Source of the DNA: Kitasatospora sp. MAA4
GTDB lineage: Bacteria > Actinomycetota > Actinomycetes > Streptomycetales > Streptomycetaceae
Assembly: GCF_029893355.1 (NCBI RefSeq)
Contig: NZ_JARZAI010000028.1
Span: forward strand, 35,430 to 99,429
DNA: 64,000 nucleotides
Direction: 5' to 3'
Shown here: positions 50,645 to 58,826 of the stretch, in pieces
Layout of the letters: each line of letters starts with the position of its first letter
Position numbering within the stretch: the stretch's first letter is position 1
Made by a program: the position numbers and the translations under genes
Notes under the pieces: model-generated
Told to the model about the DNA's origin: nothing
What the model saw: the letters and a program-made list of their open reading frames with translations, nothing else
Databases searched by the model: none

Positions 50645-52144
50645 ATGCGCCACGCTCACACCGTCGAACAGGTACGTGCCGCCGAGGCCGCGCTGGCCGG
50701 GCAGCCGCTGATGGACCGCGCGGTGGCCGGCCTGGCCGCCACCTGCGCGCGACTGCTGACGGAGCGTCGGGGGCGGGTCTACGGCAGCCGTGTCCTGGTG
50801 CTGGCCGGCAGCGGTGACAACGGTGGTGACGCGCTCTTCGCAGGCGCCCGGCTGGCCCGTCGCGGCGCGGCCGTCAGTGCGGTGCTGCTCAGCCCGGACC
50901 GCGCCCACGCGGGCGGCCTGGCGGCGCTGCGGGCCGCGGGTGGCCGGGTGAGTGCGGACCCGGACGTCGGCCTGGCCGACTTCCGGCGCGCCGACCTCGT
51001 CCTCGACGGCATCGTCGGCATCGGCGGGAGCGGCGGCCTGCGCCCGGCGGCCCAGCCGTACGCGACGGCGCCGCGGACCGGGGTGCTGGTCGCGGTGGAC
51101 CTGCCGAGTGGGGTCGACGCGGACACCGGCGAGGTCCCGGGCGCGGCGCTGCGCGCCGACGTCACGGTGACCTTCGGGACGTACAAGCCCGGCCTGCTGG
51201 TGGACCCGGGCGCCGGCTACGTCGGCGCGCTCCAACTGGTGCCGATCGGCCTGGCGCCCGCCGAGGCCGCCGTCCAGGCTCTTCAGCACGCCGAGCTGGC
51301 CGCCCTGCTGCCGCACCCGGCCACCGAGAGCGACAAGTACCGTCGGGGCGTCCTCGGCCTGCTCGCGGGCTCCGAGCGCTACCCGGGCGCCGCCCTGCTG
51401 GCCGTGGCCGGAGCGCTGCACGGCGGCGCGGGCGCCGTCCGCTACCAGGGCCGGCCGGCCGAGGAGGTGGTCCGGTGCCACCCCGAGGTGCTGCTGACCC
51501 CCGGGCGGGTGCAGGCCTGGGTGGTCGGCCCGGGCTCCGGCGACGACGCCGCCGACGCGTTGGCCGACGCGCTGGCCGCCGAGGTCCCGGCGCTGATCGA
51601 CGCCGACGCCCTGACCGAACTCGCCCGCCGCGGCCCCACCGAGCTGGCCGGCCGCAGCGCACCGACCCTGCTGACCCCGCACACCGGCGAGGCGGCCCGG
51701 CTGCTCGGCGGCGGCGTGACCGCGGACCAGGTCGCCGCGGCCCGGCTGCGGTACGCCCGCGAACTGGCCGTCCGCTTCGGCGCGACCGTGCTGCTCAAGG
51801 GCTCGACCACGGTGGTCGCCCGCCCGGACGGCGCCGTCCGGGTCAACCCCACCGGCACCTCCTGGCTGGCCACGGCGGGCAGCGGCGACGTGCTGGCCGG
51901 CCTGGCCGGCGCCCTGCTGGCCGCCGGGCTCGACCCCTGGGACGCCGCCCCGGCCGCCGCCTACCTGCACGGCCTGGCCGGCCGGATCGCCGCCGCGGGC
52001 GGCGTCCTCGGCGGCGGACCCGGTGCGCCTGTCACCGCCTCGGAGGTCGCCGCCGCCCTGCCGAGCGCCTGGCGCGCGGTGCAGGAGGGACACCGGGGGC
52101 CGCAGGGGCGTCGGACGGGAATCTCCGCAGGTCTGGGAGACTGA
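50645..52144 (+). CDS. nnr: Bifunctional NAD(P)H-hydrate repair enzyme
   Basis: 499 residues. Repairs hydrated NAD(P)H. The N-terminal YjeF_N domain (~1-215; GSGDNGGDALFAGARL) is the epimerase. The C-terminal ribokinase-like domain (~225-490; TPHTGEAARLL, LLKGSTTVV, GSGDVLAGLAGALLA) is the ADP-dependent dehydratase. Both sets of motifs are intact. Located between acpS and alr, the conserved actinobacterial order. Confidence 0.95.
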   Translation: MRHAHTVEQVRAAEAALAGQPLMDRAVAGLAATCARLLTERRGRVYGSRVLVLAGSGDNGGDALFAGARLARRGAAVSAVLLSPDRAHAGGLAALRAAGGRVSADPDVGLADFRRADLVLDGIVGIGGSGGLRPAAQPYATAPRTGVLVAVDLPSGVDADTGEVPGAALRADVTVTFGTYKPGLLVDPGAGYVGALQLVPIGLAPAEAAVQALQHAELAALLPHPATESDKYRRGVLGLLAGSERYPGAALLAVAGALHGGAGAVRYQGRPAEEVVRCHPEVLLTPGRVQAWVVGPGSGDDAADALADALAAEVPALIDADALTELARRGPTELAGRSAPTLLTPHTGEAARLLGGGVTADQVAAARLRYARELAVRFGATVLLKGSTTVVARPDGAVRVNPTGTSWLATAGSGDVLAGLAGALLAAGLDPWDAAPAAAYLHGLAGRIAAAGGVLGGGPGAPVTASEVAAALPSAWRAVQEGHRGPQGRRTGISAGLGD

Positions 52145-52149
52145 CCCGG

Positions 52150-53340
52150 ATGACAACTGCGACGACGACCGGGACCGCCATGCTCGCTGACGGAGTGCGC
52201 GCCGAGGCCGCCATCGATCTGGCGGCCCTGCGCGGCAACCTCGCGGCTCTGCGGGAGCGCGCGCCGAGCGCCGCGCTGATGGCCGTGGTGAAGGCCAACG
52301 GCTACGGCCACGGCGCGCTGCCGTGCGCCCTGGAGGCCCTGGCGGCCGGCGTCCGCTGGCTCGGCACCGCGACGCCCGACGAGGCGCTCGCGCTGCGCGC
52401 GGGCGGCATCGGACCGGAGCGGGCCCGCATCCTGTGCTGGCTCTGGACCCCCGGCGGCCCGTGGGCCGAGGCACTGCGGGCCTCGGTGGACATCTCGGTG
52501 AGCGGCCGGTGGGCGCTGGACGAGCTGCTCGCGGCCGTCCGGCTGACCGGCGTCCCGGGCCGGGTGCATCTCAAGGCCGACACGGGTCTGGGCCGCAACG
52601 GCTGCCAGCCGCACGACTGGCCCGACCTGGTGGACGCCGCGCTGCGCGCCCAGGCCGAGGGGCTGATCGAGGTGGTCGGCCTCTGGTCGCACTTCGCCGC
52701 CGCCGACGAGCCCGGCCACCCGTCCGTCCGGGCCCAGCTGGACGCCTTCGCGGCGGCCCTCGACCACGCCGAGCGGGCCGGGGTCACGCCCGAGGTGCGG
52801 CACCTGGCCAACTCGCCGGCCACCCTGCTGCTGCCCGAGGCCCACTACGACCTGGTCCGCACCGGGCTGGCGATGTACGGACTGTCGCCGGTCCCGGAGG
52901 TCGGCCCGCCCGCCGACTTCGGGCTGCGCCCGGTGATGGCGCTGCACGCGCGCCTGGCGCTGGTGAAGACCGTGCCGGGCGGGCACGGCGTCAGCTACGG
53001 GCACCTGTACCACACCCCCGGCGAGACCACCCTGGGTCTGGTCCCGCTCGGTTACGCGGACGGCCTGCCCCGGCAGGCCAGCGGCGCGGGACCGGTGCAG
53101 ATCGGCGGCAAGTGGCGGACCGCGGCCGGGCGGATCGCGATGGACCAGTTCGTGGTGGACCTCGCCGGCGAGACGCCCGAGGTGGGCGAGGAGGTGCTGG
53201 TCTTCGGCAACGGCGAGCGCGGCGAGCCGACGGCCGAGGACTGGGCCCGCGCGGCCGGCACCATCGCGTACGAGATCGTCACCCGGATCGGCGCCCGCGT
53301 GCCGCGCCGCTATGTCGGTGGCATCGGAACCGTCGGATGA
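52150..53340 (+). CDS. alr: Alanine racemase
   Basis: 396 residues from ATG 52150. PLP enzyme making D-alanine for peptidoglycan. PLP Lys48 lies in VVKANGYGHG. The second catalytic Tyr is in GHGVSYGHLY. MDQFVVDL and LVPLGYADGLPR are family motifs. A second ATG at residue 11 is an alternative start. Five bp after nnr; stop overlaps the hydrolase start by 4 bp. Confidence 0.95.
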   Translation: MTTATTTGTAMLADGVRAEAAIDLAALRGNLAALRERAPSAALMAVVKANGYGHGALPCALEALAAGVRWLGTATPDEALALRAGGIGPERARILCWLWTPGGPWAEALRASVDISVSGRWALDELLAAVRLTGVPGRVHLKADTGLGRNGCQPHDWPDLVDAALRAQAEGLIEVVGLWSHFAAADEPGHPSVRAQLDAFAAALDHAERAGVTPEVRHLANSPATLLLPEAHYDLVRTGLAMYGLSPVPEVGPPADFGLRPVMALHARLALVKTVPGGHGVSYGHLYHTPGETTLGLVPLGYADGLPRQASGAGPVQIGGKWRTAAGRIAMDQFVVDLAGETPEVGEEVLVFGNGERGEPTAEDWARAAGTIAYEIVTRIGARVPRRYVGGIGTVG

Positions 53341-54488
53341 CCGAGCCGGCCGGTGGCAGCGGGGTGAGCCGGGCCGGGCTGATCGGCATCTCGGTCGGCG
53401 TGGTCGCGGCCGGCGCCGCCGCGGGCGTCGCCATCGAACGGCTGACGGTGGGCCGGGCGACCCGCCGCCGGGCCCGCGAGGAGCTCGACGCGGCCGCGCC
53501 GTTCGGCACCCTGCGCGGCCGGTCGCGCACGGTGGCGGCCGCCGACGGCACCGAGCTCTACGTCGAGGTGGACACCCCTGACACCCCGGACGCCCCGGAC
53601 GCCGGCGGACTCACCGTGGTGCTCTGCCACGGCTACTGCCTCAACCAGGACAGCTGGCACTTCCAGCGGGCCGCGCTGCGCGGCAGCCTGCGGCTGGTGT
53701 GCTGGGACCAGCGCAGCCACGGCCGCTCCGAGCGCTCCCGCTCCTACCTGGCCGGCGAGCCCGCGAGCATCGACCAGCTGGGCTCCGACCTCAAGGCCGT
53801 GCTGGACGAGGTCGTGCCGACCGGGCCCGTCGTGCTGGTGGGCCACTCGATGGGCGGCATGACGGTGATGGCGCTGGCCGACCAGCACCCGGAGCTGTTC
53901 CGGGAGCGGGTGGTCGGCGTCGCGCTGATCGGTACCACGGCCGGCGACTGGGACACCGTCACGCTCGGCCTGCCCGCGATGGGCGCCCGGGTCTGGCGCC
54001 GGCTGGGCCCCGGCGTGGTGAGGCTGCTGGGCAGCCAGGTCGGCCTGGTGGAGGCCACCCGGCGGGTCGGCGCGGATCTGGCCGCGGTGCTCTACCGCCG
54101 GTTCTCCTTTGGCGCCAAGGACGTCGACCCGGCGGTGGCCCGGTTCGCCGAGCAGCTGCTGGACAGCACGCCGATCGACGTGGTGGCCGAGTTCTACCCG
54201 GCGTTCGGGGTGCACGAGAAGGCCACCGCGCTGGCCACCGTCGCGGGGGTGCCGGCGCTGGTGCTGGCCGGCACCAGGGATCTGCTGACGCCGGCGGCGC
54301 ACAGCGAGGCGATCGCCCGCGCGCTGCCGGACGCCGACCTGGTGCTGCTGCCCGACGCCGGGCACCTGGTGATGCTGGAGCGCCCGGACGAGGTGAACCG
54401 CAGCCTCGCGGCGCTGCTCGGCCGCGCCGCCGCCCGCGCCGGTCTGCGACTGCCGCGTGCCGTCCAGGAGTTGGCGGGACCGCAGTAG
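53337..54488 (+). CDS. Alpha/beta-fold hydrolase with N-terminal membrane anchor
   Basis: 383 residues from the ATG overlapping the alr stop. N-terminal helix (~13-33, GLIGISVGVVAAGAAAGVAI) anchors it. Hydrolase core: LCHGYCLNQDSW (oxyanion), nucleophile Ser in VGHSMGGM, acid near GTRDLLTP, and catalytic His in DAGHLVMLE. A short Asp/Thr/Pro repeat (DTPDTPDAPDA) lies before the core. Substrate unknown. Neighbourhood alr-hydrolase-tsaE is conserved in Streptomyces. Confidence 0.9.
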   Translation: MTEPAGGSGVSRAGLIGISVGVVAAGAAAGVAIERLTVGRATRRRAREELDAAAPFGTLRGRSRTVAAADGTELYVEVDTPDTPDAPDAGGLTVVLCHGYCLNQDSWHFQRAALRGSLRLVCWDQRSHGRSERSRSYLAGEPASIDQLGSDLKAVLDEVVPTGPVVLVGHSMGGMTVMALADQHPELFRERVVGVALIGTTAGDWDTVTLGLPAMGARVWRRLGPGVVRLLGSQVGLVEATRRVGADLAAVLYRRFSFGAKDVDPAVARFAEQLLDSTPIDVVAEFYPAFGVHEKATALATVAGVPALVLAGTRDLLTPAAHSEAIARALPDADLVLLPDAGHLVMLERPDEVNRSLAALLGRAAARAGLRLPRAVQELAGPQ

Positions 54489-54793
54489 GCACCGACTGCG
54501 TTAGACCGACCGGCGATTGGGGGGTGGGTGAAGGAGGGGGTGCCCCCGGCCGAAGGCTGGGGGAGGGTCGAGGGCCGAGTCTGGGCGGTGCCGACGAAGG
54601 AGTCCATGCGGAGCATCAGGGCCCCTCCTGCCCGTTGCCGGGCAAGGAGGGCGACTGAGGAGAAGCCGTCCAAGGGGGCACCTCCCGCCCGAAGGGTGGG
54701 GGAGAGAGCCATCGGCCCGCGACGCCGCCCCCCAATCGCCGGTCGGTCTTATGGCACCGTTGGCTTGGACCGACCGACACAGGCAGAGGAATC
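54489..54793. other. 305-bp gene-free region holding a MITE-like element
   Basis: Between the hydrolase and tsaE. Nearly all of it is the inverted-repeat element described separately. The last ~40 bp carry TATGGC, a second GACCGACC copy and the tsaE ribosome site (CAGAGGAATC). Confidence 0.6.
54501..54751. mobile_element. 245-bp MITE-like element with 21-bp terminal inverted repeats and TTA duplications
   Basis: Perfect 21-bp inverted repeats at 54504-54524 and 54728-54748 (outer end GACCGACCGGCG), directly flanked by TTA on both sides (54501-54503, 54749-54751), as expected for a 3-bp target duplication. No coding capacity. Inside are two related GC-rich hairpin motifs (54536-54565 and 54674-54704, both containing CCGAAGG and TGGGGGAG) of the kind scattered in Streptomyces genomes, plus a CCTCC...GGAGG hairpin (54626-54652). 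Confidence 0.6.
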
Positions 54794-55294
54794 ATGGGCT
54801 CGTACACCACTCTCACCGTCCCCACCCCCGAACGGATGAACGGTCTCGGCGAGCGGCTGGCCGGCCTGCTCCGACCCGGGGACCTGGTGCTGCTCTCCGG
54901 TGAGCTGGGCGCGGGGAAGACCACGCTGACCCGGGGGCTCGGGGTCGGCCTCGGCGTGCGCGGGGCGGTCACCTCGCCGACCTTCGTGATCGCCCGGGTG
55001 CATCCGTCGCTGGTCGGCGGCCCCGCGCTGGTGCACGTGGACGCCTACCGGCTGGGCGGCGGCCTGGACGAGATGGAGGATCTCGACCTGGACGTGTCGC
55101 TGCCCGAGTCGGTGGTGGTGGTCGAGTGGGGCGAGGGCAAGGTCGAGGACCTCTCCGAGAGCCGACTGGAGGTGCGGATCGAGCGTGGCGATGCCGAGGT
55201 GTCGGTGGACGGACCCGACCCGCGCCGGGTCACCCTGAACGGCCTGGGCAGCCGCTGGGACGGCGTCGACCTGGCGGCCCTGGACGCGCGCTGA
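54794..55294 (+). CDS. tsaE: tRNA threonylcarbamoyladenosine biosynthesis ATPase TsaE
   Basis: 166 residues. ATPase that activates the TsaB-TsaD complex for t6A37 synthesis. Walker A GELGAGKTT at 36-44 (Lys42); TSPTFVI and VHVDAYRLG follow; VVVEWGEG is the conserved end motif. Expressed downstream of the MITE-like element. A hairpin (55298-55320) follows the stop. Confidence 0.95.
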   Translation: MGSYTTLTVPTPERMNGLGERLAGLLRPGDLVLLSGELGAGKTTLTRGLGVGLGVRGAVTSPTFVIARVHPSLVGGPALVHVDAYRLGGGLDEMEDLDLDVSLPESVVVVEWGEGKVEDLSESRLEVRIERGDAEVSVDGPDPRRVTLNGLGSRWDGVDLAALDAR

Positions 55295-55297
55295 GGT

Positions 55298-55320
55298 TTT
55301 CCCGACACGGTGTCGGGAAA
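55298..55320 (+). terminator. Terminator-like hairpin after tsaE
   Basis: Perfect 10-bp arms TTTCCCGACA / TGTCGGGAAA around a CGG loop, 4 bp past the stop. Confidence 0.65.
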
Positions 55321-55362
55321 GTGTTGCGGGTAGGGCACCGGGCGTGATGGGATGGGTGCGGC

Positions 55363-55380
55363 AGTTAGGTATGCCTAACT
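55363..55380 (+). promoter_or_regulatory. Iron-box-like (DtxR/IdeR/DmdR) operator
   Basis: Perfect dyad AGTTAGG-TATG-CCTAACT, matching 12 of the first 14 positions of the DtxR-type consensus TTAGGTTAGCCTAA. It lies 12 bp before the ATG of a micro-ORF with a good ribosome site, so iron repression is likely. Confidence 0.55.
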
Positions 55381-55391
55381 ACGGAGGCGCC

Positions 55392-55613
55392 ATGTCGAGC
55401 AGCACCCCCGCTCAGAGCACAGTCCCGATGCGCGCCCTGCTGGCCGCGACCGCGGCCGCCGCGGCGGTCTGCACGCCGCCGCGGCCGGGTGACGCCGTGG
55501 CAGAGCGAGGGGACGCCGTGGCAGGGAGAGGGGACGCCGTGGCCGGGCGCCGGCGCGCTCAGGCGATCACGATCACCCGGGTGCCGGTCGGGGCGAAGTC
55601 CCAGAGCGTCTGA
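55392..55613 (+). CDS. Small iron-box-linked protein with 7-residue repeats, unknown function
   Basis: 73 residues from ATG 55392, preceded by CGGAGGCGCC. The upstream in-frame ATG at 55344 is rejected because it would put the iron box inside the gene. N-terminus MSSSTPAQSTVPMRALLAATAAAAAVCTPP, then three tandem GDAVA(E/G)RG-type repeats encoded by 21-bp DNA repeats. The last ~18 codons overlap, antisense, the 3' end of the next gene. Small ORFs of this pattern (MRALL...STPP) behind iron boxes are a Streptomyces theme as I recall. Function unknown; could also be a shorter leader peptide. Confidence 0.5.
   Translation: MSSSTPAQSTVPMRALLAATAAAAAVCTPPRPGDAVAERGDAVAGRGDAVAGRRRAQAITITRVPVGAKSQSV
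55488..55550 (+). repeat. Three tandem 21-bp repeats
   Basis: Copies 55488-55508, 55509-55529 and 55530-55550 share the core GACGCCGTGGC. The period is a multiple of three, so copy-number change would keep the micro-ORF frame. Confidence 0.8.
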
Positions 55614-56146
55614 CCGTTCTCCCGGCTCTCCCGGATGCCGCCGGTCCTGACCTTGGGGTCGGGCGAGGGGGTCGCGCCGTCGACGGCGGCGCTGAAGCCG
55701 AAGACCGTCCCGCTCTGCTCGGCGAACCGGACCACGTGCTCGACCTGCCGGCCGTCCGTGCCGGTGGTCGCCGCCGCCCGGCTGTAGACGGTGAAGCTGC
55801 CGGTCTCCGGGCTGACCGAACCGGGCTCCACCGCGAAGGCGGCCTGCACCTGCGGGGTCTTCTTCGGGTCGACCAGCCACACCTGGCGGGCGCTCACCGA
55901 GTAGACCACCCGGCGGCCGGTGCCGGAGGCGGCGGGCAGTGCGGCCAGGGCGGCCGAGGGAGAGGCGCTCGGCGAGGGCGAGGCGGACGGGGAGCCGGTG
56001 GCGCCGGGCCGCGGGCCGGCGGCCGCGGTGCGCGTCTCGGCGCCGTTCGCCTGGATGGCGAGCAGGCTCACCACCGCCAGGGCGCCCAGGGTCAGACCGG
56101 TGACGACGACTCCGGGACCGATCTTTGCCACGAGTGCTCCCACCAT
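55559..56146 (-). CDS. Membrane-anchored hypothetical protein with Ser/Pro linker
   Basis: 195 residues, ATG after a weak site. One N-terminal helix (~11-33, VVVTGLTLGALAVVSLLAI), then a low-complexity GSPSASPSPSASPSAA linker (~48-68) and an extracellular domain (~78-195: RRVVYSVSARQVWLVD...VEHVVRFAEQSGTVFGFSAAVDG...TLWDFAPTGTRVIVIA). The domain is not recognised. A protein of this type is conserved between tsaE and tsaB in Streptomyces by context. The role is unknown. Confidence 0.8.
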   Translation of the reverse strand: MVGALVAKIGPGVVVTGLTLGALAVVSLLAIQANGAETRTAAAGPRPGATGSPSASPSPSASPSAALAALPAASGTGRRVVYSVSARQVWLVDPKKTPQVQAAFAVEPGSVSPETGSFTVYSRAAATTGTDGRQVEHVVRFAEQSGTVFGFSAAVDGATPSPDPKVRTGGIRESRENGQTLWDFAPTGTRVIVIA

Positions 56147-56156
56147 CCGTAGTGCT

Positions 56157-56170
56157 GGTCGGTCTTATGG
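56157..56170. repeat. GGTCGGTCTTATGG motif, second copy
   Basis: Exact 14-bp match to 54741-54754 (right end of the MITE-like element plus flank). This copy lies between the 55559-56146 gene and tsaB. Confidence 0.55.
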
Positions 56171-56249
56171 TGCCAGTTCCACGGCCCCGCTCGGCGACGC
56201 CGAGAACGTGTGTTCCGTACCAGGACAAATGGTCGAGCCGCCGACCCTC

Positions 56250-56255
56250 TAACCT
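56250..56255 (+). promoter_or_regulatory. Candidate -10 of the leaderless tsaB promoter
   Basis: TAACCT, 6 bases before GTG 56262. The GGAG in between is too close to be a ribosome site. Confidence 0.45.
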
Positions 56256-56261
56256 GGAGCC

Positions 56262-56915
56262 GTGCTGCTGCTCGCGTTCGACACCGCTACCCCCGCCGTC
56301 ACCGCCGCCGTCCATGACGGAACGGCCGTCCTGGCGCAGACCCACCAGGTCGACGCCCGTCGCCACGGGGAGCTGCTGCTCCCCGCGATCGGCCGGGCGC
56401 TCGCCGAGGCCGGCGTCGACAAACACGAGCTCACGGGGCTGGTGGTCGGGGTCGGCCCCGGCCCGTACACCGGCCTGCGGGTCGGCCTGGTCACCGCCGC
56501 CGCGCTCGGCCACGCGCTCGGCCTGCCGGTGTACGGCGTCTGCACCCTGGACGCGATCGCCCACCAGGCCCGCGCCGAGGGGCTGACCGGCCCGTTCACG
56601 GTCGCCACCGACGCCCGGCGCAAGGAGGTCTACTGGGCCTCCTACGACGCCGACGGCACCCGCGCCGAGGGTCCCTCGGTCGACCGTCCCGCCGAGTTGA
56701 CGGCCCGTCCGGTCGCGGTCGGCGCCGGCGCGCTGCTCTACCGCGAGGTGTTCACCGACGCCCGTGCCCCCGAGCACGTCTCGGCCGGCGCGATGGCCGA
56801 CTTCGCCGCCACCGAGCTGGCGGCCGGCCGCGAGCTGCTGCCCCCGCTCCCGCTCTACCTGCGCCGCCCCGACGCCCAGGTGCCCGCAGGCTACAAGGCG
56901 GTGCTCCCGGCGTGA
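56262..56915 (+). CDS. tsaB: tRNA threonylcarbamoyladenosine biosynthesis protein TsaB
   Basis: 217 residues, GTG start. ASKHA-fold partner of TsaD. LLLAFDTATPAVTAAVHDG and VGVGPGPYTGLRVGL are diagnostic. Apparently leaderless. Stop overlaps the rimI GTG by 4 bp, so tsaB-rimI-tsaD form one operon. Confidence 0.95.
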   Translation: MLLLAFDTATPAVTAAVHDGTAVLAQTHQVDARRHGELLLPAIGRALAEAGVDKHELTGLVVGVGPGPYTGLRVGLVTAAALGHALGLPVYGVCTLDAIAHQARAEGLTGPFTVATDARRKEVYWASYDADGTRAEGPSVDRPAELTARPVAVGAGALLYREVFTDARAPEHVSAGAMADFAATELAAGRELLPPLPLYLRRPDAQVPAGYKAVLPA

Positions 56916-57436
56916 CCGCTGTGCACACGCGGACCACGCTGCGGCCGATGCGCTGGTGGGACATCGACCCGGTGATGGCGCTGGAGCTGCGGCTCTTCCC
57001 CGACGACGCCTGGTCGCCGGCCATGTACTGGTCCGAACTCGCCGAGACCCACCCCGGCGGCAACCGCCACTACACCGTGGCCACCACCGAGGACGGCACG
57101 ATCGTCGGCTACGCCGGCCTGATGGCCATCGGCACCGAGGGCGACGTCCAGACCATCGCCGTCGACGAGCGCCACCAGGGGGCGGGGCTCGGCGCGGTGC
57201 TGCTCACCGACCTGATCGACGAGTCGGTGCGGCGCGGCTGCACCGAACTGCTGCTGGAGGTTCGGGTCGACAACCTGCGCGCCCAGCGGCTCTACGAGCG
57301 CTTCGGCTTCGTCCCAGTCGGCATCCGGCGCGGCTACTACCAGCCGATCGACGTGGACGCCCTGGTGATGCGCCTGGACCACCCGAGCGGCGATGCTCAC
57401 CCGAACGATGATCTGAAGGAATCCCTCCATGGCTGA
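56912..57436 (+). CDS. rimI: Ribosomal protein S18 alanine N-acetyltransferase
   Basis: 174 residues, GTG start inside the tsaB stop. GNAT fold: LRPMRWWDIDPVMALE, then the acetyl-CoA pyrophosphate loop VDERHQGAGLGAVLL and the C-terminal NLRAQRLYERFGF motif. A C-terminal tail of ~20 residues overlaps tsaD by 8 bp. RimI assignment rests on the tsaB-tsaD context and family similarity. Confidence 0.93.
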   Translation: MTAVHTRTTLRPMRWWDIDPVMALELRLFPDDAWSPAMYWSELAETHPGGNRHYTVATTEDGTIVGYAGLMAIGTEGDVQTIAVDERHQGAGLGAVLLTDLIDESVRRGCTELLLEVRVDNLRAQRLYERFGFVPVGIRRGYYQPIDVDALVMRLDHPSGDAHPNDDLKESLHG

Positions 57437-58517
57437 CGAACCGCTCGTCCTCGGCATCGAGACCTCCTGCGACGAGACCGGCGTCGGCATCGTGCGCGGC
57501 ACCACCCTGCTGGCCGACGCGGTGGCCTCCAGCGTCAACGACCACGCCCGCTTCGGCGGCGTGGTCCCCGAGATCGCCAGCCGCGCGCACCTGGAGGCGA
57601 TGGTCCCGACCATCCAGCGCGCGCTGGACACCGCCGGCATCAAGGCCTCCGACCTGGACGGCATCGCGGTCACCGCCGGTCCCGGCCTGGCCGGCGCGCT
57701 GCTGGTCGGCGTCTCGGCGGCCAAGGCCTACGCCTGGGCGCTGGACAAGCCGCTGTACGGCGTCAACCACCTGGCCTCGCACATCTGCGTGGACCAGCTG
57801 GAGCACGGCCGGCTGCCCGAGCCGACGATGGCGCTGCTGGTCTCCGGCGGCCACTCCTCGCTGCTGCTGACCACCGACATCACCAGCGACGTCCGCCCGC
57901 TCGGCGCCACCATCGACGACGCGGCCGGCGAGGCCTTCGACAAGGTGGCCCGGGTGCTGGGCCTGGGCTTCCCCGGCGGTCCGGTGGTGGACCGCATGGC
58001 TCGCGAGGGCGACCCGAAGGCGATCGCCTTCCCGCGCGGCCTGAGCGGCCCGAAGGACCCCGCCTACGACTTCTCCTTCTCCGGCCTGAAGACCGCCGTC
58101 GCCCGCTGGGTGGAGGCCAAGCGGCGGGCCGGCGAGGAGGTGCCGATCGCGGACGTCGCCGCGTCCTTCCAGGAGGCGGTCACCGACGTGCTGACCCGCA
58201 AGGCGGTCAAGGCCTGCCGGGAGAACGGCGTGGACCACCTGATGATCGGCGGCGGCGTGGCGGCCAACTCGCGGCTGCGCGAGATGGCCCTGCAGCGCTG
58301 CGAGAAGGCGGGCATCCGGCTGCGGGTGCCGCGTCCCGGGCTCTGCACGGACAACGGCGCGATGGTGGCGGCACTCGGCTCGGAGATGGTCTGGCGGGGC
58401 CGCGCTGCCTCCGCGCTGGACCTGTCGGCGGACTCCTCGCTGCCGGTCACCGAGGTCTCGGTGCCGCACAACGACGTGCACGGCGAGGCCTACCGCGCCC
58501 TGGGCGGCGGTGCGTGA
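57429..58517 (+). CDS. tsaD: tRNA N6-adenosine threonylcarbamoyltransferase TsaD
   Basis: 362 residues, the usual size. Transfers threonylcarbamoyl from TC-AMP to A37 of ANN-decoding tRNAs. Metal ligands His114 and His118 in NHLASH. GIETSCDETGVGIV at the N-terminus, SGGHSSL and VPRPGLCTDNGAMVA are conserved. With tsaE and tsaB here, only TsaC is missing from the t6A set in this window. Confidence 0.97.
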   Translation: MADEPLVLGIETSCDETGVGIVRGTTLLADAVASSVNDHARFGGVVPEIASRAHLEAMVPTIQRALDTAGIKASDLDGIAVTAGPGLAGALLVGVSAAKAYAWALDKPLYGVNHLASHICVDQLEHGRLPEPTMALLVSGGHSSLLLTTDITSDVRPLGATIDDAAGEAFDKVARVLGLGFPGGPVVDRMAREGDPKAIAFPRGLSGPKDPAYDFSFSGLKTAVARWVEAKRRAGEEVPIADVAASFQEAVTDVLTRKAVKACRENGVDHLMIGGGVAANSRLREMALQRCEKAGIRLRVPRPGLCTDNGAMVAALGSEMVWRGRAASALDLSADSSLPVTEVSVPHNDVHGEAYRALGGGA

Positions 58518-58777
58518 GCACCGTCGCGGCGATGTGGGAGGCCCGGGCGGCGGACGGCCGGGCGCCTGAACTGCTCGCCTGGGCACGGGAGTTCGCGGTG
58601 CCCGCGCTCGAAGGCGCGGCCCGGGTCGAGCTGTTCAGCGCGCCGGGGGAGCGCGTGCTGCTGATCGGCTGGTGGGAGGGGACCGAGCCGGCGGCCGTCC
58701 CCGAACCGCCGGCCGGGCTGCTGGCGCGGCCCGTGCACCGCTGGTCGTTCAACAGTGAGTACGTCGTGGCACGGTAG
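58514..58777 (+). CDS. Small conserved hypothetical protein
   Basis: 87 residues from the GTG overlapping the tsaD stop by 4 bp, so translated with it. Sequence MSTVAAMWEARAADGRAPEL...LFSAPGERVLLIGWWEG...VHRWSFNSEYV looks like a compact ferredoxin-like fold, similar in size to antibiotic-biosynthesis-monooxygenase-type domains, but no signature is clear. No catalytic residues recognised. Real because of codon bias and overlap; function unknown. Confidence 0.7.
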   Translation: MSTVAAMWEARAADGRAPELLAWAREFAVPALEGAARVELFSAPGERVLLIGWWEGTEPAAVPEPPAGLLARPVHRWSFNSEYVVAR

Positions 58778-58826
58778 CGTTCTCGGTCTAGACCTGACCG
58801 AACAGCAGCCCGGGGAGCGCAACGCG

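Noticed and set aside
54536..54704. CRISPR-like interpretation of the two similar GC-rich hairpin motifs
   Set aside because: Only two imperfect copies, no regular spacers and no cas genes.
55344..55391. Upstream ATG extending the iron-box micro-ORF
   Set aside because: Would place the iron box and ribosome site inside the coding region.
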